A stretch of DNA of 7,980 nt, taken from NCBI GenBank assembly GCA_001789515.1, contig MFZT01000008.1, forward strand, positions 1,627 through 9,606, in the 5' to 3' direction. The first letter of the stretch is position 1; the number at the start of each line of letters is the position of its first letter. Of this stretch, positions 5,567 through 7,980 are shown in pieces. A program made the translations under genes and the position numbers. The stretch is from Candidatus Roizmanbacteria bacterium RIFCSPHIGHO2_02_FULL_43_11. Lineage in GTDB: Bacteria > Patescibacteriota > Microgenomatia > UBA1406 > HO2-37-13b. A model generated the notes under the pieces. The model saw only the letters and a program-made list of their open reading frames with translations, was not told the DNA's origin and searched no databases.

Positions 5567-6648
5567 GCTGGCTCTGACACACCGGTTTTGTCATTGATTG
5601 CTCGCAAAAGTTCATCTCGAAGTTTTTTGTCTCCTTTAAGCATTTGAGAAAGCTGTGCTTTTCCTTGAGCAAGAACTCTGTCATCCTGTTTGAAAAAGGC
5701 GCCGCTTTTTGAAAGTGCACCAATATCAACAGCAGCGTCAATAATGGCCTCTTCCTTATCAATGCCATTTTTATCAACAATAAAGAGGGCCTGTTTGAAC
5801 GGCGGAGCCATTTTGTTTTTGACGATTTTTGCTCTGTGACGTGCCCCAATAACTTCATCTCCTTTTTTAAGCGACTCGGTTTTGCGCACGTCAATGCGAA
5901 TTGAGGTATAAAACTTAAGAGCAAGCCCGCCTGGGGTTGTTTCTGGGTTACCAAACATCACGCCGATTTTGTGCCGGATCTGGTTTGTGAAAATAATAGT
6001 TGCCTGAGATTTAGACACAATGCTGGTGAGCTTGCGAAGCGCCTGAGACATAAGCCTAGCTTGCACACCAATCTGTGAATCTCCCATCTCTCCTTCGATT
6101 TCACTTCGTGGCACCAGAGCCGCTACAGAATCAACAACCACCAAATCCACTCCGCCTGAGCGAATGAGAGCTTCGGTGATCTCCAGTGCCTGCTCGCCTG
6201 TATCGGGCTGCGAGACCAGAAGGTTGCTGACATCCACGCCTAGTATCTCCGCCCACGTTGGATCGAGGGCATGTTCGGCGTCAACAAACGCAGCAATACC
6301 TCCTTCTTTTTGCACCTGTGCAATGAAATCAAGACACAGAGTGGTTTTACCTGAGGCTTCTGGCCCAAATATCTCGATAATCCGGCCGCGTGGAATGCCA
6401 CCAATACCCAGCGCGATATCAAGCGGAATAATGCCTGAGGGGATAACATCGACCTTTTGCCTTGCTCGATCACCCAGTTTCATGATAGAGCCGATGCCAA
6501 ACTGTTTCTGGATCTGTTCTACAGCAACCTGCACTGCCTGCATACGCTGTTTTTTATCTGTATCGGTGTGATCCTGTGCGTGTGTTGAGGATTTTTCTGC
6601 TTTTATTTCCGACTGCGGTTTATTTGTGTTGGATGATTGTTTAACCAT
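5563..6648 (-). CDS. recA: Recombinase RecA
   Basis: RecA forms ATP-dependent filaments on single-stranded DNA, catalyses strand exchange and stimulates LexA-type cleavage where such repressors exist. In the 361 residues, Walker A is GPEASGKTT (95-103) and the catalytic glutamate lies in DAEHALDP (123-130). Walker B is [11 protein letters not shown] (168-178). Loop L1 follows at [12 protein letters not shown] (183-194), and loop L2 is in [20 protein letters not shown] (222-241). The C-terminal domain is shorter and less acidic than in E. coli. The N-terminus is about 25 residues longer than E. coli RecA, polar and low in complexity, before the usual [16 protein letters not shown] start at M36 would leave a near-minimal protein. 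Neither ATG has a Shine-Dalgarno sequence, so I keep the longer form. Overlaps recX by 4 bp. No recognisable SOS box is seen upstream. Confidence 0.97.
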   Translation of the reverse strand: MVKQSSNTNKPQSEIKAEKSSTHAQDHTDTDKKQRMQAVQVAVEQIQKQFGIGSIMKLGDRARQKVDVIPSGIIPLDIALGIGGIPRGRIIEIFGPEASGKTTLCLDFIAQVQKEGGIAAFVDAEHALDPTWAEILGVDVSNLLVSQPDTGEQALEITEALIRSGGVDLVVVDSVAALVPRSEIEGEMGDSQIGVQARLMSQALRKLTSIVSKSQATIIFTNQIRHKIGVMFGNPETTPGGLALKFYTSIRIDVRKTESLKKGDEVIGARHRAKIVKNKMAPPFKQALFIVDKNGIDKEEAIIDAAVDIGALSKSGAFFKQDDRVLAQGKAQLSQMLKGDKKLRDELLRAINDKTGVSEPA

Positions 6649-6671
6649 AATGTACGTTCAACTGCGAGACT

Positions 6672-6700
6672 ATGATAGAATAATCGCACACAAAAAACAA
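6672..6700 (-). promoter_or_regulatory. Candidate recA promoter
   Basis: TTGTTT (6695-6700), a 17-base spacer and TATCAT (6672-6677) on the minus strand match the sigma-70 consensus at four and five of six bases. Transcription would start near 6665, leaving a leader of about 17 bases without a Shine-Dalgarno sequence. Confidence 0.5.
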
Positions 6701-6829
6701 GCGTACGACATTCTTATATCCCAAATGTGTAACAGGAAGCCATCCCAAAACAGGATGCGGATATGATCAGAGCCCGAAGATAACTTCCAGGGTGGAGTAT
6801 AGGAGAAAGATATGAAATAATTATGAAAT

Positions 6830-6850
6830 CGGGGATGTGGCTGTATGGGC
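6830..6850 (+). repeat. Imperfect copy of the tRNA-Pro 5' end
   Basis: CGGGGAT-GTGGC-TGTATGGGC resembles the first 20 bases of the tRNA (CGGGGATTGGCGCAGATGGC) and lies exactly 50 bases upstream of it. It could be a remnant of a duplicated tRNA gene or chance in a G-rich stretch. Confidence 0.25.
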
Positions 6851-6980
6851 TTGAAAGTTCGCGAAAGGGAATATGAAAACGGGGATTGGCGCAGATGGCT
6901 AGCGCGCACGCCTGGGGGGCGTGAGGTCACCAGTTCAAGTCTGGTATCCCCGACCACAAGCTGCAGCCCTACTTTCAAGC
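6849..6980 (+). repeat. 10-bp inverted repeat enclosing the tRNA gene
   Basis: GCTTGAAAGT (6849-6858) and ACTTTCAAGC (6971-6980) are perfect complements on either side of the tRNA. AGGG (6866-6869) can extend the stem with CCCT (6967-6970), which directly abuts the right arm. The 7-base bulge between the left pieces is part of the palindrome TTCGCGAA (6858-6865). In a precursor RNA this would close leader and trailer into a stem beneath the acceptor stem, possibly a processing or termination signal. Confidence 0.5.
6880..6956 (+). tRNA. tRNA-Pro (anticodon GGG) with encoded CCA
   Basis: A 77-base cloverleaf with every stem perfectly paired. The acceptor is CGGGGAT / ATCCCCG with discriminator A and encoded CCA (6954-6956). 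The D arm is GCGC / GCGC with a 9-base loop containing GG. The anticodon stem CACGC / GCGTG holds the loop CTGGGGG (anticodon GGG at 34-36, G37). The T arm ACCAG / CTGGT has loop TTCAAGT. C1-G72 with A73 is the bacterial tRNA-Pro identity feature. It reads CCC and CCU codons. It lies on the opposite strand to recA and DUF4239 and converges with the latter. No convincing -35/-10 pair is seen upstream; TTGAAA (6851-6856) with TATGAA (6872-6877) would start inside the tRNA and is not acceptable. Confidence 0.97.
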
Positions 6981-7016
6981 TACAAGATGAAGTCTTTGGA
7001 AGCGTAGATATTAGCC

Positions 7017-7814
7017 TCAGTAATCTTCTTCAATATGCTTGAGTGCCCGCTGGAATGGCTCGACAGATATGTTCCAGTAACCAACAAATGGATTATCCAA
7101 GTCTTCGACAAGCTGAAAAATCATAGCCAGGATAAAGGTCAACGTTCCTGTTGTAAAAAACCCATAATAGGTGTTCTGAAATGGCATAAGAATAAACGTT
7201 GTTAGAGCAATGATAGAAGAGGAGTAGAGGAAAGTTTTCAGTAGGGCTGGCAATCTCGTTAAGCTCTGTGTGATACGTTCTGTACGAACCTCTGATAGGC
7301 GGCCGAAATGGTCGGCAATATGATCAAATACTATCTGATCGTGGTCATCATCAAATTTAATGCCTTGGATAATGTGCGATATTTTACGAAAAACCCTTCC
7401 AGTTTCCATATTTCTTTTCCCTGCACCAAGAGTTTTGAACTTGCCCTCAACTACTAAGTTTGCATAATTTTCAATGGCTTGTTTCATGTGTGTTGAAAGG
7501 TCTTTGTCTCTAAAGTAAAGTGTCAGAGTGAATAACCGTTCAAGGCCAAGAGCTTCCTTGTTCACGAGTTCAACTGTTTTGTTATATTGACTCCAGACTT
7601 CAAAAACAACAAAAGCCGCCATAATCCCGTACAAAGTACCAAATACGGTGAGAAATGCCCCAAGACCACCAACATCGGCAAGATAGGTGTCTGTTTTCAG
7701 AACCAGGCGAAAAGCAAGCATTATAGCTATTGCACATAAGGAAAAAATGAGAGATTTTATTATCATACGTATCATTGAAGCAGACTGTGTTTTAAAAAAC
7801 AAGAAGAGGAGCAT
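7017..7814 (-). CDS. DUF4239-family (bestrophin-like domain) membrane protein
   Basis: A 265-residue membrane protein of unknown function. Membrane segments are seen at about 19-37, 50-73, 193-211 and 217-236, that is, two near each end with a helical soluble domain between (about 80-185). The second segment, GTLYGIMAAFVVFEVWSQYN (59-78), and the C-terminal DNPFVGYWNISVEPFQRAL (240-258) are the typical DUF4239 elements. The family is distantly likened to bestrophin-type anion channels, but its role is not established. The start may be the ATG at 7814 or the internal ATG at 7775 (M14, giving MIRMIIKSL). Neither has a Shine-Dalgarno sequence, and the shorter form keeps all membrane segments. 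The gene ends 60 bp from the convergent tRNA-Pro with no clear terminator except the tRNA-flanking repeat. Confidence 0.75.
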   Translation of the reverse strand: MLLFLFFKTQSASMIRMIIKSLIFSLCAIAIMLAFRLVLKTDTYLADVGGLGAFLTVFGTLYGIMAAFVVFEVWSQYNKTVELVNKEALGLERLFTLTLYFRDKDLSTHMKQAIENYANLVVEGKFKTLGAGKRNMETGRVFRKISHIIQGIKFDDDHDQIVFDHIADHFGRLSEVRTERITQSLTRLPALLKTFLYSSSIIALTTFILMPFQNTYYGFFTTGTLTFILAMIFQLVEDLDNPFVGYWNISVEPFQRALKHIEEDY

Positions 7815-7843
7815 GGGGCGTTGAAGTGTGCTGTGGATACTGC

Positions 7844-7871
7844 GGGTGGACCGGACATTGCCGGCCCACCC
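7844..7871 (-). terminator. Strong GC-rich hairpin, possible terminator of a gene entering from the right
   Basis: GGGTGG (7844-7849) and CCGG (7851-7854) pair with CCGG (7861-7864) and CCACCC (7866-7871) around a 6-base loop. The single mismatch (7850/7865) becomes a G-U pair in minus-strand RNA, giving an 11-bp stem. That favours the minus strand as the transcribed one. No T-run follows, so it is not a standard intrinsic terminator. It may instead protect or define the 3' end of the tail gene at 7896-7980. Confidence 0.4.
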
Positions 7872-7895
7872 ATATTCTGTTGTGGGAACTCGAAA

Positions 7896-7980
7896 CTAGA
7901 CCAGCAGATTCATGCGCCAGGTCTTGCGATTTACATAGACACTGTAGTGGCAGGCATTGGCCACAGCCAATGCCCGATCG
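7896..7980 (-). CDS. Possible C-terminal 27 residues of a minus-strand gene (5' end beyond window)
   Basis: Minus-strand reading gives DRALAVANACHYSVYVNRK then TWRMNLLV and a TAG at 7896-7898. The frame is open to the window edge and has plausible coding composition. I do not recognise the family. A strong hairpin 25 bases after the stop fits the end of a transcription unit. Another minus-strand frame stays open across the same stretch, so this call is tentative. Confidence 0.35.
   Translation of the reverse strand, partial: DRALAVANACHYSVYVNRKTWRMNLLV
7953..7974. repeat. Perfect 9-bp hairpin near the right edge
   Basis: GGCATTGGC (7953-7961), loop CACA, GCCAATGCC (7966-7974). It falls inside the putative coding tail (LAVANAC region), so it may reflect codon content, or it may mean that the stretch is a structured RNA rather than a protein gene. 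Confidence 0.5.

Noticed and set aside
6649..6710. SOS/LexA box upstream of recA
   Set aside because: GAAC occurs at the right place (in GTTGAACGTAC), but no matching GTTC half-site at the expected spacing, and no E. coli-type CTGT-N8-ACAG box, was found.
6851..6877. TTGAAA ... TATGAA as a tRNA promoter
   Set aside because: The spacer is only 15 bases and the transcript would start inside the mature tRNA.
6880..6956. tRNA 3' end as an integration (att) site
   Set aside because: No direct repeat of the tRNA 3' end is found elsewhere in the window and no integrase is present.
6670..6978. 102-residue minus-strand reading frame with a GDTRLELVTSRPPGVRASHL-like segment
   Set aside because: This segment is the antisense translation of the tRNA-Pro gene, a well-known source of false protein calls. 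The rest has no recognisable domain.
1..7980. CRISPR array, insertion sequence, phage module or toxin-antitoxin pair
   Set aside because: No regularly spaced repeats, transposase or integrase motifs, or paired small genes were seen on either strand.

Overview
The window looks like chromosomal housekeeping DNA from a small-genome bacterium, most likely a member of the Candidate Phyla Radiation (Patescibacteria, Parcubacteria-like). This is inferred from family content and was not tested by a search. The pointers are an orphan CofE/F420-ligase-like protein, a DUF5667 signal-peptide protein, an RNase Y without its usual membrane anchor, a DUF4239 protein, few Shine-Dalgarno sequences and very short intergenic gaps. 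TGA is used as a stop (recA, DUF5667 and DUF4239 genes), so this is not one of the lineages that reassign TGA to glycine.

Left end (1-1616): the 5' part of smpB (minus strand, running off the left edge) diverges from a 402-residue O-antigen ligase/polymerase-like membrane protein (plus strand). Only 45 bp separate the two start codons. The gap holds two overlapping divergent promoter-like sequences, each placing transcription at or next to the ATG.

Centre-left (1668-3393): a minus-strand pair, DUF5667 protein then CofE-like protein, joined by a 4-bp ATGA overlap and converging on the O-antigen gene. Upstream of it is a gene for the nucleoid protein HU. HU has the best promoter and the only textbook Shine-Dalgarno sequence in the window, plus inverted repeats in its leader. 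Between HU and DUF5667 lie two interleaved perfect inverted repeats that act as a terminator candidate and could form a pseudoknot.

Centre-right (3435-6700): recA-recX-rny on the minus strand. recA and recX overlap by 4 bp (ATGA). rny follows after 179 bp and has its own promoter candidate. This is a DNA-repair and RNA-decay neighbourhood: RecA filament formation, RecX as its modulator, and RNase Y as an mRNA-decay endonuclease.

Right end (6830-7980): a plus-strand tRNA-Pro(GGG) with encoded CCA is enclosed by a 10-bp perfect inverted repeat. It converges with a minus-strand DUF4239 membrane protein. At the extreme right is a possible 27-residue C-terminal tail of another minus-strand gene, followed by a strong GC-rich hairpin.

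No mobile element, CRISPR array, phage gene or clearly new multi-gene system is visible. The points most worth a second look are the divergent leaderless-type promoters, the interleaved repeats after HU, the tRNA-enclosing stem, the anchorless RNase Y and the orphan CofE-like protein.
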